A stretch of 62,030 bases of DNA, from the NCBI GenBank assembly GCA_001938995.1, contig MKZN01000017.1:1-62030 (forward strand). The letters run 5' to 3'. Every line of letters begins with the position of its first letter. Position 1 is the first letter of the stretch. The notes under the pieces were generated by a model, which had not been told where the DNA came from, did no database searches, and saw nothing but the letters and a program-made list of their open reading frames with translations. Of this stretch, positions 16,987-26,755 are shown in pieces. The translations under genes were made by a program, and so were the position numbers. The stretch comes from Bacillus pumilus (GTDB lineage Bacteria; Bacillota; Bacilli; Bacillales; Bacillaceae).

Positions 16987-19873
16987 GTGTTACATCACGT
17001 TCCTCTTTTTTATCTTTCCATAACTTTGGCACAAATGGGATAAGAATCAGCAGCACCATTAAAATCAGTAATCCTGTGATCCCTATGCCAAACTCATCTC
17101 CAGTGCCGTATTGAATCGACATATACACGTCTGTGACCGGATTGGTAAAGTGAAAATTCGGCATGACCAATTCAATTAACGGTGCGACAAAGAAGAAGAT
17201 CAGCGCAGTTGCTGCCATCCAACCGGCAATGGATCCGAATAGGAATGCCGTGCGAATAAAGGCAGAACAAGACATCAACAGCAATATGGTGAAGATCGAC
17301 CATTGAATGGCTTGATCATCTGCGAGTTTGTATATATTGAGTCCAAATAAGCTGATCATCAGCCCAACACTTAGATTCAAAATTCCAAATAGTGCACCTT
17401 TTACGAGCATTGGTGCATTCGCATAGTACGAGCTAAAATAACCAATCAATAAACTGCTGATCATGATAATGACCAAAATGACCACTGGTGGTACAGTTTG
17501 TGTCTTCTCTTCCGGCACATCACCACTGATTTTCAGCGGATTGGCTAAATGGTTATACACATAGTTACTGTTCCCTTGATCACTTAAAGTATTGCCTAAA
17601 ATACCATTTAAATCTTGTTGAACAAGCTTCGTTGAATCAACGTTTTTGCTCCAGTTTTCATTCAGCGTGTCCGCTTTATCTTGGACGGTTGTGACGCTTT
17701 CTTCAATGTTATTCGTATAATCTGCCACCCCTTTTTGGCGGTCGGTTAACGAACTCATATTTTCAGAAAGACGCAGCACTTCCTGACCAATCGAATCTTG
17801 TGCACTGACAACAATTGAACTACCTGCAAGGTCTGCCGTATACACCGCATCTCCTTGATCAGCCATTTGCTCAGCCACATTGTCCGCACTTTCAGAAATT
17901 GTATTTAATTCCTGTTCCATGCTCGCCTGCTGAGTCGAAATGTATTCTGCATAGCCATCAGAGAACTTTTGCATCCCATCAATAAAGCTAGACACATCGT
18001 CGTTTGATGTCAGCATCTGATTTTTGAGCGTGTCCCAGTTTTCTGTTTCCTCTTCTTTGATGGACAGGATGGACTGGATTTCATCTCCTTTTGTGTCTAG
18101 TAAAGAAGAGTTATTTGATGGTTGATAGACATTAACCATCATCATCTCTAACTGGGCGAGTTGATTGGAATACTCCATTAATTTTTTAGTTTTTGTTGAA
18201 TTTGTTTCAAACTTTTTCTCAAAAAGGTTATCCTTAAAGACTTCACCAATCGGAGAGTTTCTGCGCTTCAGCTCTTTTACTTTGCTTAAAATAGAGGATT
18301 CCTGATTTTTGATTTCATTTGGAATCACATTATATCGATCTTGTAACCATAGGAACATCTTTTCAAGCTTTTCTACTTTTTTCGTAAGGCTCTCAAGCTC
18401 TTTACTCATCTGACTCACTTTGTCCTTCAATTGGTCATTATGAGCGGTAGCTTTTTCTTGAATCTTCTTTTTTACTTCTTCTAAACGAGTCGAGAGTGCT
18501 TTAAGGTCATCCTGAGATGAATTCGTGCTGCCGGTATCTGGCTGAGCAGGATTTTCATCACCTTCACCTTCTTTGCCATTTTCAGTAGAAGGCGGCGTCT
18601 CCTGTTCTCCTAATTGATCTGCAAGATCTTCCATTTCTGTTGAAATTTGCGAGAGCTCATTTGTTTCTTCATCTAGGTTAATCCCAATCTCTTTTGGGTT
18701 TTCATTATCTTGATCTGATTGCCCGTCATCATCAGAGTCAACTGGAGGCTCAGACTCATCCATCAACTCTTGCCGTTTTGCCAATAGCTTCGTCTGTAAG
18801 GCTGATATCTTATTTCGATAGTCTTCTAAGTAACGATCTTCATAGTTTTTAATCAGTTCCTTCTGAGACGCCATCACAAGATCCGTTAATCCCGTTGCTT
18901 GCTTAGGAATGGCGTCCTCTCTCGACTTTTGAACAGACTGGATGGCGCTGTCTGTTGTTTTCAGTTGACTTTGCACCCCATTGACGTCCGTTTTCAGCCC
19001 ACCCATTTGCTCACTAAAGCTTCGGGCATTTTGGTTTTGAATGTCTGCAAGCTGTTTGAGCCCTTGCTGGATTTGTTTTTTGCTAGTGGATTGTGCTTTG
19101 ATCAATAGATCCTTTTGCTTGTCTTGATACTGCTGATATTGATCCACTACTTTCACGAAATCCTTTAACTGACTCTTTGCTTCTTCTGTTGTACTCAAAC
19201 CGTCTTTATACTGTTTTTGTGAATCCGTCATGGCGGTTTTTAATTCTTCTATTTGTTTCTTCTGTTGCTGAACGGCATCAGATAGTTTGTTCGAGTTTGG
19301 CTTATAGAAGTTATACATCGTGTTTTGGAATTCGACTTCTTTGCCTACAATATTCTCAAATTCTTCTCTGACATTGCCGATTTCTTGTGATACAAAACTC
19401 CAGTACAAGGTCGACATCTGTTCATTCATTTTCTTTTGAGCATTCTCTAGCTCTCTTTGCACTTTTTCTTTATTGACGGCATTCAGCTGATCTTGAATAG
19501 AAAACTGAATGGATGCCTTATCTGGATGGTCTTTATCGTAGCTCAGCACGTTTTTGGAGAAATCAGACGGAATATATAGGACAGCATCATACTTTCTGTT
19601 CTTCAGTCCATTTTCCGCTGCACTACGATTCACGACTGTCCATGTATAATCTGGGCGTTCTGATAAGGCTGCGACGACATCTTGGCCGAAGCGAGCGGTG
19701 TTTTCACTTTCGCTCGCTCCCATATCTTCATTCACCACCGCGATATTACGCGTGGCATTTTTCTTCTGTTTCGCCGGTTCATCACCAATTAGGTGAAAGA
19801 ACAGAATTGGCAAGACGAGAATCAATACCATGGTGGACACGATTTTCATTGAGCTTTTTTGCTGCTCTGTCAT
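16976..19873 (-). CDS. esaA: Type VII secretion protein EsaA / phage-receptor-like YueB
   Basis: 965 residues from ATG 19873, eight nt after AAAGGAAG; its ATG overlaps the essC stop (ATGA). One N-terminal membrane helix (about 10-27), a very long extracellular part rich in coiled coils (about 150-760), and five or six C-terminal membrane helices (about 780-950). B. subtilis YueB is the SPP1 phage receptor; EsaA is a Yuk/Ess core component. An acidic, proline-containing stretch (around 375-460, many D, E, S, N) looks disordered. It is shorter than B. subtilis YueB (about 1076). Confidence 0.92.
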   Translation of the reverse strand: MTEQQKSSMKIVSTMVLILVLPILFFHLIGDEPAKQKKNATRNIAVVNEDMGASESENTARFGQDVVAALSERPDYTWTVVNRSAAENGLKNRKYDAVLYIPSDFSKNVLSYDKDHPDKASIQFSIQDQLNAVNKEKVQRELENAQKKMNEQMSTLYWSFVSQEIGNVREEFENIVGKEVEFQNTMYNFYKPNSNKLSDAVQQQKKQIEELKTAMTDSQKQYKDGLSTTEEAKSQLKDFVKVVDQYQQYQDKQKDLLIKAQSTSKKQIQQGLKQLADIQNQNARSFSEQMGGLKTDVNGVQSQLKTTDSAIQSVQKSREDAIPKQATGLTDLVMASQKELIKNYEDRYLEDYRNKISALQTKLLAKRQELMDESEPPVDSDDDGQSDQDNENPKEIGINLDEETNELSQISTEMEDLADQLGEQETPPSTENGKEGEGDENPAQPDTGSTNSSQDDLKALSTRLEEVKKKIQEKATAHNDQLKDKVSQMSKELESLTKKVEKLEKMFLWLQDRYNVIPNEIKNQESSILSKVKELKRRNSPIGEVFKDNLFEKKFETNSTKTKKLMEYSNQLAQLEMMMVNVYQPSNNSSLLDTKGDEIQSILSIKEEETENWDTLKNQMLTSNDDVSSFIDGMQKFSDGYAEYISTQQASMEQELNTISESADNVAEQMADQGDAVYTADLAGSSIVVSAQDSIGQEVLRLSENMSSLTDRQKGVADYTNNIEESVTTVQDKADTLNENWSKNVDSTKLVQQDLNGILGNTLSDQGNSNYVYNHLANPLKISGDVPEEKTQTVPPVVILVIIMISSLLIGYFSSYYANAPMLVKGALFGILNLSVGLMISLFGLNIYKLADDQAIQWSIFTILLLMSCSAFIRTAFLFGSIAGWMAATALIFFFVAPLIELVMPNFHFTNPVTDVYMSIQYGTGDEFGIGITGLLILMVLLILIPFVPKLWKDKKEERDVTHEA

Positions 19874-22800
19874 TGAACACTCTTCCTTTCTACCGCACAT
19901 AAAGGAACCTGAATTTTCTTCTCTTTCCCGTTTTCAACCAAATAGCCAAAGCCTGGCTGTATCTCTGGTTCTTGTCTTGCATACGGAAGCGGTATAATGT
20001 TTTGCTCTGATTTTTTCATGAGTAACAGGGCATGACGAATTTGTTTGATTTCATTTGTCAATGCATCATAGCCCTTGCTGAATTCGGTATGATTACCTGA
20101 TGCGATGAGGCTAAACCCTAGATGTGCGTAGGATTTCATGAAATCAGCTAGTTGATCTTGCAAACGCGTATCGATCGTTTGCTGAAAGCGTGTGATTCCA
20201 TCAATCACGAGCACCACTTGTGGAAATGCCAATTGGTCTGTCTCCCCATGACGAACAGCTTCGACGTACATCGCTTCTCTTTCTTGAAATAAGACTTCCA
20301 TCCCTACTACCCATGCGGTGATGTCATCCTTTGTCTCAAGGTAATCAATATTGTCTTCTTTTGCATAATGAGAAAGACCTCGATCGATCGAGTCAAAGAC
20401 CGCTAGTTTTTCAGGCTTTGCCTCTAAAAGATGATCAAGCATCAGTTTTGTTACATTTGTTTTCCCGCGCTGCGTTTGTCCAATAATGAGACAGTGCTTA
20501 TTCTTTTTCAAATCAAAATAAACAGGCGCAACGGATTCCTCATCTAGTCCCACCGGAATCTCATAAGGGGTTGTCTGCTGATCTAAGCGACTGTCAAGCT
20601 CCCATACTGTGAGCTTATCAGGCAGCATTGGCACAGCCTTTGGTTTTTCAGCTTCTTGAAAGCGGTCATGTAGAAGCTGGATCTCTTGCTTCAGATGCTC
20701 AAACAATTCGAGGTCGTTCTCTCCTTCAACCGGCATGAACATTTGTGCAAAGGAAAGTTCTTCCTTGTTGATAATGACCCGTCCTGGGATCGGCTCTAGG
20801 CTAAACTTCGGTCTACCAATAATCGAATACGCCTCTCCTTGATCCATTAAGTAATGGACAATCTTCGTTTTCAAGTTGTTCATAAGCGATTGGCGCACAG
20901 CGTTTACACGAGTTGCTGTGATGATAAAGTAAATGCCAAGCGACTGTCCGTCTCGGCTCAGCTGGATAAATTCAGACTCAAGATCGTGCATCTCGTCTTT
21001 GACGATGTCAAAGTTGTCGATGACGATAAATATGAACGGAAGTTTCTTCTCGTTTAAGGCATTGTACATTTTAATATGACTCATTTCTTGCTGTCTAAAT
21101 AGTCGCTTACGGTATTCAACCTCTTCACGCAGACGCTTCATGGATTTTTGAATCTTTCTCATTTGATCCATTAAGAAGTAATCCGCTGTGTGTGGAAGTT
21201 TTGCAAGCGGAAGCAAGGTCCCATTTCCGAAATCATAAATATAGGCATGCCATTCTTCAGGTGAATATTTCTCCGCAAAGCTCATGAGCAGTGTCGTCGC
21301 TGCAAGGGATTTACCGTAGCCAGATGAACCAAAAATCCCGATATTACCGTCTTCCATCATTTGATATGTTAACGGATGCTGGCTTTGCTGATCTGGTTCA
21401 TCCACAAGCGCAAAATGGAAAACATGATCTTCGCTCGATGCATAACGTGTTTTCGGTATGCGTTCTTCAAGCGGTGGGAGCCATGGGCTCGGAAGCTTCT
21501 CAATCCCTAGTTCCTTCTGCATTCGTTCAATTTCATCCACTACAGCAGAAATTTCCGTCACTGTCTCCTTTTTCAGCGTAGGCTCTGTGCTTACACCTGA
21601 TAATGGGATGAGTCCAGTGTCTGTCACAATCGCAATGTCATCTTCTGAGCCGTAGCCATCTTCCATATATGGGGCACCGCTCCAAGCCGATTGGAATAAT
21701 TCATAGATCTCATTGTTCCCCACCTGTAAATACCCTCGACCTGTGACTGTAATCGACGCCGCATCACTGTTTTTCAAAATTTCTTTACTATCTGATGCAT
21801 CTTGGACTTTGAGGGCAACCTTAAATCGGGAGTTACTCCAAATTTGATCATCGATCACTCCGCCTGGTTTTTGCGTAGCCAAAATGAGATGAACCCCTAG
21901 GCTTCGTCCAATACGTGCAGCACTGACAAGCTCTCTAATAAAGTCAGGCTCTTCACTTTTTAATTCAGCAAACTCATCCGAAATCAAGAACAGATGAGGC
22001 ATCGCCTGGGTAGCCTTGTTCTCTTTATAAAGTTTCGTGTAATCATTGATGTGATTCACATGATATTGATCAAACAACCGCTGTCGTTTCTTGAGTTCGC
22101 TCTTGATAGAGGCAAGCGCTCTTTCACTAAAGTTCTTACTGCCTTCGATGTTTGTGATTGTTCCTAGTAAATGCGGGATATTTCGAAACGGCTGCGCCAT
22201 TCCGCCTCCTTTGTAATCAATCAATAGGAACGCGACTTCATGCGGGTGGAAGTGCACAGCCAACGATAATATGTAGGTCTGTAAAAATTCACTTTTTCCT
22301 GACCCCGTTGTTCCAGCCAACAGACCGTGCGGACCATGTGCTTTCTCGTGCAAGTTGAGATCCACAATATCATTTTTCCCTTTGTACCCAATTGGCACAG
22401 ATAATGATTTTGCTGTTTCAGACGTCAACCATTTATCTCGAATACCGATTTCATCCACCTGTTTCGCGTGAAATAGGTCAAGGAACGAGACAGTCTCTGG
22501 GATGGAGTTGGTCATCCCGACTTGATGGTCTAACGTTCTCAATGTTCTGGCAAACATCTCATTGTCATGACGCTGATGAGCATCAAGCTGAAATGGAATA
22601 CGTACTGCCTTCTTGTGCTGGATGAGAATATCACCCTCTTCTTCGTTAATGTAACGAACAAGCGTTGAGATATTTTCAGATAAGCTTTCTTTTGTTTCAG
22701 CCGCAAAGATAATCGAGATGCCTAAATCTGTCCGGCTGCCCTCTAAGTATTCTAAAATGACATGTTCAGCAATGAGTTCATGATTTGTCACGATGAACAC

Positions 22801-24345
22801 AAAATGAGGCGTAAAGATTTTTTTCTCTTTCTCTTCTTCTAGATCACGCTCACGTAAAATTTCGTAAATAGAGGACAATAGCTGATCACGTGTTTGTTCA
22901 TTGTAAATAAAGCCTTTACCGTATGTATGAGGAAGCTGGAAGTGCGGCAGCCATTTCATCCACTCCCAATTCTCATACTCCTGTTCATTAAAGATAAACA
23001 CAAATCTCAAATCGTGATAGCTGTGCGAAAAGGCAAGCTGACCGACAAGCTGGTGAAGTTCATTTTTTACAATCGCTGGCTTCCCAATTAAACCGGTCGG
23101 CCCGTCAGCAAGACCAAATGTAATCGGTACATCCTTGACCTCCCGGTAGACTCTCTGCATGTGCTGGGTTTGTTCCATCAAATCATCTATGTCACGATTG
23201 GCCATATCTCCGCCGCTCATTGATAACTCATAGCTAGATGGAACAGCTCCCGTACCAAGTCGCAATTGTAAAAAGTCATCACTGACAAGTGTTTTTTCCC
23301 AAATACGCCCACTAATTTCTGACGTTAAGTACTTCATTTCTTCAAATGACGGATAATGATACGTCAGGATGTACTGCTGCCGATCATACAACTCCTGCAA
23401 CTCTTTCCGCTTATTTTCTAAGTAGAGGGTGTATACCCGCTGTCGTTTTTCTTCACGTCTTTTGCGCTGGGACTTTTCTTTGAAATATTGAACCGATGAT
23501 GTGATTAACGTCATAATAAACATCGCCATTGACACGATAATAAAGATTCCACGCGGCTGCACGAGTGCAACAATTCCCATCACAATTAACATCACTAGCG
23601 GAGGAAGTACAACAAGCCAGAGCCCCCTGTTATTATTCTCGCTCTCCTGTGAAGGAAAGCTAAATGACACCCGATCATCAGGTACATCATAGATTAAACG
23701 TGGTGTTCGTCTGTATAATGGATATTTTTGTTTTGTTTCAGTGCTTGGTTCGCTTGTTTGTTCTAAGCGAGTTTGAAATGGTTCATATCCTATCACTTGC
23801 AATAAATCATCATCTTTGAATGTCACTGTGAGAAAACTCCAAAAAAGCTCATCTCCAGGGTGAATCTTTTCTGGTCGATGGATTTTCTTCCCATTCAAAT
23901 AAATCGTCTCATCTTGAGGCATGATATACCAAGTTCCATCCAACTGTTCTAAATTGAATTGCTCGGCATCATGAGACATTGAATGAGCTTGCTCTTTCCA
24001 TATATCTATTCCATCTTGCTCCTCACGCGAAAAAGACACTTCTACTCTATTTCCTAGGTAATAAATGTGCTTGGCACGTTGCGCTTCCATTAAAATGAGT
24101 GTGAGCGGTCCAATCTGGTACGGCTCATAAGGAAGTAAGCGCCCTTCCTTCTCTTCTTTCCGGTAAATCAGAAAACCTTCATTCGATTCATCAGGAGATA
24201 AACGAATCACGCCCTCATCAAATGAAATTGAAGGGATTGTCACTGTATGCTCTATTTCAGGTCCAATGACAGCCTCTCGATTGAACTGCTCGTCTAAACG
24301 GACGGTTTGATAATCATCCTTATAAAAAACCCAAAGCAGACTCAA
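19870..24345 (-). CDS. essC: Type VII secretion ATPase EssC (YukBA)
   Basis: 1491 residues starting at TTG 24345 (M-SLLWVFYKDD), behind AAGGAGGT; the longer frame includes the ribosome site. Order: two FHA-like domains (1-200), two membrane helices (about 235-285), then three FtsK/SpoIIIE-type ATPase modules. Walker A motifs: GTTGSGKS (near 680), GSSGYGKS (near 1008), GQTQRGKT (near 1290). The first module is canonical with LLIDYKGG and LFLISDEFAEL. It drives export of EsxA and effectors. A single continuous gene, as in B. subtilis. Confidence 0.95.
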   Translation of the reverse strand: MSLLWVFYKDDYQTVRLDEQFNREAVIGPEIEHTVTIPSISFDEGVIRLSPDESNEGFLIYRKEEKEGRLLPYEPYQIGPLTLILMEAQRAKHIYYLGNRVEVSFSREEQDGIDIWKEQAHSMSHDAEQFNLEQLDGTWYIMPQDETIYLNGKKIHRPEKIHPGDELFWSFLTVTFKDDDLLQVIGYEPFQTRLEQTSEPSTETKQKYPLYRRTPRLIYDVPDDRVSFSFPSQESENNNRGLWLVVLPPLVMLIVMGIVALVQPRGIFIIVSMAMFIMTLITSSVQYFKEKSQRKRREEKRQRVYTLYLENKRKELQELYDRQQYILTYHYPSFEEMKYLTSEISGRIWEKTLVSDDFLQLRLGTGAVPSSYELSMSGGDMANRDIDDLMEQTQHMQRVYREVKDVPITFGLADGPTGLIGKPAIVKNELHQLVGQLAFSHSYHDLRFVFIFNEQEYENWEWMKWLPHFQLPHTYGKGFIYNEQTRDQLLSSIYEILRERDLEEEKEKKIFTPHFVFIVTNHELIAEHVILEYLEGSRTDLGISIIFAAETKESLSENISTLVRYINEEEGDILIQHKKAVRIPFQLDAHQRHDNEMFARTLRTLDHQVGMTNSIPETVSFLDLFHAKQVDEIGIRDKWLTSETAKSLSVPIGYKGKNDIVDLNLHEKAHGPHGLLAGTTGSGKSEFLQTYILSLAVHFHPHEVAFLLIDYKGGGMAQPFRNIPHLLGTITNIEGSKNFSERALASIKSELKKRQRLFDQYHVNHINDYTKLYKENKATQAMPHLFLISDEFAELKSEEPDFIRELVSAARIGRSLGVHLILATQKPGGVIDDQIWSNSRFKVALKVQDASDSKEILKNSDAASITVTGRGYLQVGNNEIYELFQSAWSGAPYMEDGYGSEDDIAIVTDTGLIPLSGVSTEPTLKKETVTEISAVVDEIERMQKELGIEKLPSPWLPPLEERIPKTRYASSEDHVFHFALVDEPDQQSQHPLTYQMMEDGNIGIFGSSGYGKSLAATTLLMSFAEKYSPEEWHAYIYDFGNGTLLPLAKLPHTADYFLMDQMRKIQKSMKRLREEVEYRKRLFRQQEMSHIKMYNALNEKKLPFIFIVIDNFDIVKDEMHDLESEFIQLSRDGQSLGIYFIITATRVNAVRQSLMNNLKTKIVHYLMDQGEAYSIIGRPKFSLEPIPGRVIINKEELSFAQMFMPVEGENDLELFEHLKQEIQLLHDRFQEAEKPKAVPMLPDKLTVWELDSRLDQQTTPYEIPVGLDEESVAPVYFDLKKNKHCLIIGQTQRGKTNVTKLMLDHLLEAKPEKLAVFDSIDRGLSHYAKEDNIDYLETKDDITAWVVGMEVLFQEREAMYVEAVRHGETDQLAFPQVVLVIDGITRFQQTIDTRLQDQLADFMKSYAHLGFSLIASGNHTEFSKGYDALTNEIKQIRHALLLMKKSEQNIIPLPYARQEPEIQPGFGYLVENGKEKKIQVPLCAVERKSVQ

Positions 24346-24396
24346 ACGCTCCACCTCCTTATGGGACAGCACCAACTGTCAGTCATATTGAAAACA

Positions 24397-25710
24397 TTAT
24401 TTTTTCTCATCTTTTTTTGTCTGAGGAGTTTTGTTTTTCGCATCAGACTCTTTCTCTTTTTTCTCCTGATCGCCTTTAGGTTGCTCTTTTTGTTCGGCTG
24501 AGTCATCCGTTTGACTAGTGTCTGAAGAGTCAGTGGTGCTTGTCTCCGTCGTTTCGTCTTCTTCATATCTTTCCATTTCTTTAATGATTGGATCTAGCTG
24601 TTTTTGTTTTTCCTCAGCAGAGAGGCTGTCATCATTTTGAATTTCATTGCGATAGGCGACAAGTGCAGTGAAGATGTATCGATCGTCCCCGAGTACACGT
24701 GCCATATCAAGAGCTTCCTTGCTATTCCCTTGACCAATATGAATCCAGAAAAGGAAGTATTGCGGATCAGTCTGCAAGGTGTACGTATCTGTAATTTCTT
24801 TTTTATGCTGATCTAGTAACAGATCGCTTTGGTTTGTTTGCACATACGAAATGGCCAGTTCATATTGAAGAGAGACTGGCATTTGTTTGGCTGGATATTT
24901 TTCTAACGTATCCACCACTTGGCTGTACTGTTTATTGAGATAATACTTGTTGGCTTCAACATATGCTTCTTGTTTCGGCATTGCGAAAAAGAACGTGTAA
25001 ATGGTGTACACCAGTGCCGGGATCAAAAGGACAAGAAGACCTAGTCCGATGTATCGTTCGATCTTCCATTTCTTTTTAGGAATGGATAAGAGCGTTTTTT
25101 CTCTCGACTCAATGGCTTCGATTTTTTGTTGAATGAGAGCCGATAGTTCTTTTAGTGAACTGGTTTCACTCAACTCTTTTGCCAGCTCTGATAATTTCAA
25201 CGTATCATGATAGGTCAAATATTCTTGAAACTGATATTCATGATCAACGACTCGCAGGATAACCGCTTTGACCTCTCTTAAGAGGCGATTCTCATCTGTT
25301 TCATAAGGTGGGATGCTTTCTTTCACCCCGTAGTGTAAGAATGCAGGTGCTAAGCCCTGGTGAAAAACAATGTTTTCAGGAGAAACAATGAGATGCAGCC
25401 GCTTCACGTCGTGTTTGCGTACCGCATCGACAAGCTGGTATGAAAAAATCCATTTGCTTTTTTCATCCTTCCCATGAATGAAACGAAATTCCTGATAGGC
25501 AGGAGGCGGTTCAATCGAGATGATAACCTCACCTTCGGTTAATTGAATATCTTTTTGAAATGAAGGGTTGATGTCTTTGATCGGTGCCGCTTCTAAACCG
25601 TCTAAGAGTTTAATCGTCTCTTTTTGAAAAATGAAGGTATATGTACCTTCCTCTTTTTTCATGACTGCTTCTAATTGTTCTTCTAAATAGGAACTCTTTT
25701 TATCTGCCAT
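24397..25710 (-). CDS. essB: Type VII secretion protein EssB (YukC)
   Basis: 437 residues. The N-terminal 210 residues form the pseudokinase-like cytosolic domain; one membrane helix follows (about 219-241, YIGLGLLVLLIPALVYTIYT), then an extracytoplasmic helical domain and a highly charged low-complexity tail (about 375-437, rich in E, K, D, Q, T). EssB bridges substrate and EssC. The gap to essC is 51 nt, to esaB 14 nt. Confidence 0.92.
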   Translation of the reverse strand: MADKKSSYLEEQLEAVMKKEEGTYTFIFQKETIKLLDGLEAAPIKDINPSFQKDIQLTEGEVIISIEPPPAYQEFRFIHGKDEKSKWIFSYQLVDAVRKHDVKRLHLIVSPENIVFHQGLAPAFLHYGVKESIPPYETDENRLLREVKAVILRVVDHEYQFQEYLTYHDTLKLSELAKELSETSSLKELSALIQQKIEAIESREKTLLSIPKKKWKIERYIGLGLLVLLIPALVYTIYTFFFAMPKQEAYVEANKYYLNKQYSQVVDTLEKYPAKQMPVSLQYELAISYVQTNQSDLLLDQHKKEITDTYTLQTDPQYFLFWIHIGQGNSKEALDMARVLGDDRYIFTALVAYRNEIQNDDSLSAEEKQKQLDPIIKEMERYEEDETTETSTTDSSDTSQTDDSAEQKEQPKGDQEKKEKESDAKNKTPQTKKDEKK

Positions 25711-25724
25711 TTACAAAAGTCCTT

Positions 25725-25964
25725 TCATAGTATTTCCAGCCTGTCCCCTGTGGTGATCCCACAGTCTGACAGCTTATATTCGCCTGAAAACACAGCTTTC
25801 TTATTGACTACACGCACCCATCCGCCTTCTCGCTTTGGTAGTGAGATTTGTTTTGCCTGCCAGGCGATATGAACGACTTGTTTAATATGTAAATAATTTG
25901 ATAGTCTCAAATCTAACACACTGCCATCATAATTTTTTAAGTCGATGGTAATATCGATATACAC
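25725..25964 (-). CDS. esaB: Ubiquitin-like type VII secretion protein EsaB (YukD)
   Basis: 79 residues with a beta-grasp pattern (MYIDITIDLKNYDGSVLDLRL ... SDCGITTGDRLEIL) characteristic of YukD, a ubiquitin fold lacking the C-terminal diglycine. Cytosolic accessory or regulator of the Yuk system. Second gene of the operon, after the hairpin that follows esxA. Confidence 0.92.
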   Translation of the reverse strand: MYIDITIDLKNYDGSVLDLRLSNYLHIKQVVHIAWQAKQISLPKREGGWVRVVNKKAVFSGEYKLSDCGITTGDRLEIL

Positions 25965-25987
25965 AAATTTCCACCTCGCAAAATAGA

Positions 25988-26025
25988 AAGAGCGCCGACA
26001 TCAAATGACAGACTCGGCGCTTTTT
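25988..26025 (-). terminator. Partial terminator between esxA and esaB
   Basis: AGCGCCGA / TCGGCGCT stem with a 15-nt loop and a weak T-rich tail (CTTTCTATTTT) on the minus strand. Its place after the first gene suggests that esxA is made in excess over the machinery genes. Confidence 0.7.
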
Positions 26026-26059
26026 CTGCTCTTTACACTAAGAAAGAAAATCACATTGA

Positions 26060-26353
26060 TTAGCCGCGAATTTGGCTAGCGATGTCTTGGTCAGTGCTTT
26101 CAAGTGTATTTGCAGTTTGTTCAAGCTGATTGCTGACATCTGTTAATAGATCAGACATTTTAATGAATGAAGGCTTTAACTGTTCGTATTGATCAGCGAA
26201 TGCTTCACTAGAAGCACCTTCCCACATACCTTTTAGGTCAGAGATCATTCGATTTAGACGATCAACTTGGTTTAGTACTTCTTGACTTTCAACACCGTAT
26301 TGCTTAGCGGTTGCTCTTAGTTCTTCTGGGGTTACGCGAATAATTCCTGACAT
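26060..26353 (-). CDS. esxA: WXG100 secreted protein EsxA (YukE)
   Basis: 97 residues from ATG 26353, with AGGAGG 11 nt upstream. Two helices joined by the W-E-G turn (KGMWEGASSEAF, about 43-54), the WXG100 signature, and the C-terminal export motif region (STDQDIASQIRG, Y/F-x3-D/E type). Nearly identical to B. subtilis YukE. It is exported as a dimer by EssC and is needed for system activity. First gene of the operon, driven by the promoter at 26422-26451. Confidence 0.96.
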   Translation of the reverse strand: MSGIIRVTPEELRATAKQYGVESQEVLNQVDRLNRMISDLKGMWEGASSEAFADQYEQLKPSFIKMSDLLTDVSNQLEQTANTLESTDQDIASQIRG

Positions 26354-26421
26354 ATTCCTCATTACCTCCTGTGTATAGCCCCCATATAATGGGCTAATCC
26401 ACTTATTTTTTGACGTTATCA

Positions 26422-26451
26422 TTATAAAAACAGAAATGATACACAGTCAAA
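26422..26451 (-). promoter_or_regulatory. Sigma-A promoter of the type VII secretion operon
   Basis: Minus strand TTGACT (26451-26446), 18-nt spacer, TATAAT (26427-26422). The leader of about 60 nt contains a short hairpin (TAGCCC/GGGCTA, 26376-26397) next to the esxA ribosome site. DegU control is known in B. subtilis; I did not identify a DegU site with confidence. Confidence 0.8.
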
Positions 26452-26755
26452 CAAATCTGTTTTTATTTTACAAAATGAGTCTATGGAATTACTGTTTTTT
26501 TGTTGTTTATCTATTATTTTACATATTTCTAGTCATAAAATCTCATTAAATACTGAGGCACCTTACTAGAACTTTCCGCCCGTTCTTTTCTTACTATGTT
26601 ATGATTGTACTATTTATCCTCAACTTCTATTTAAACCCATATAAAGCGCCATCAACGATTTCTTTTTTTATTTTTATCACATATCTATTGATTTCATAAC
26701 CTGATTCTCTTCATAATATAAGTATATGAAATATTTGAAAAAGCAGGGGTTTTTT
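26452..26755. other. Divergent intergenic region esxA-adeR
   Basis: AT-rich, about 300 nt, no gene. Contains upstream regulatory DNA for both divergent genes; no clear palindromic operator was found. Confidence 0.4.
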
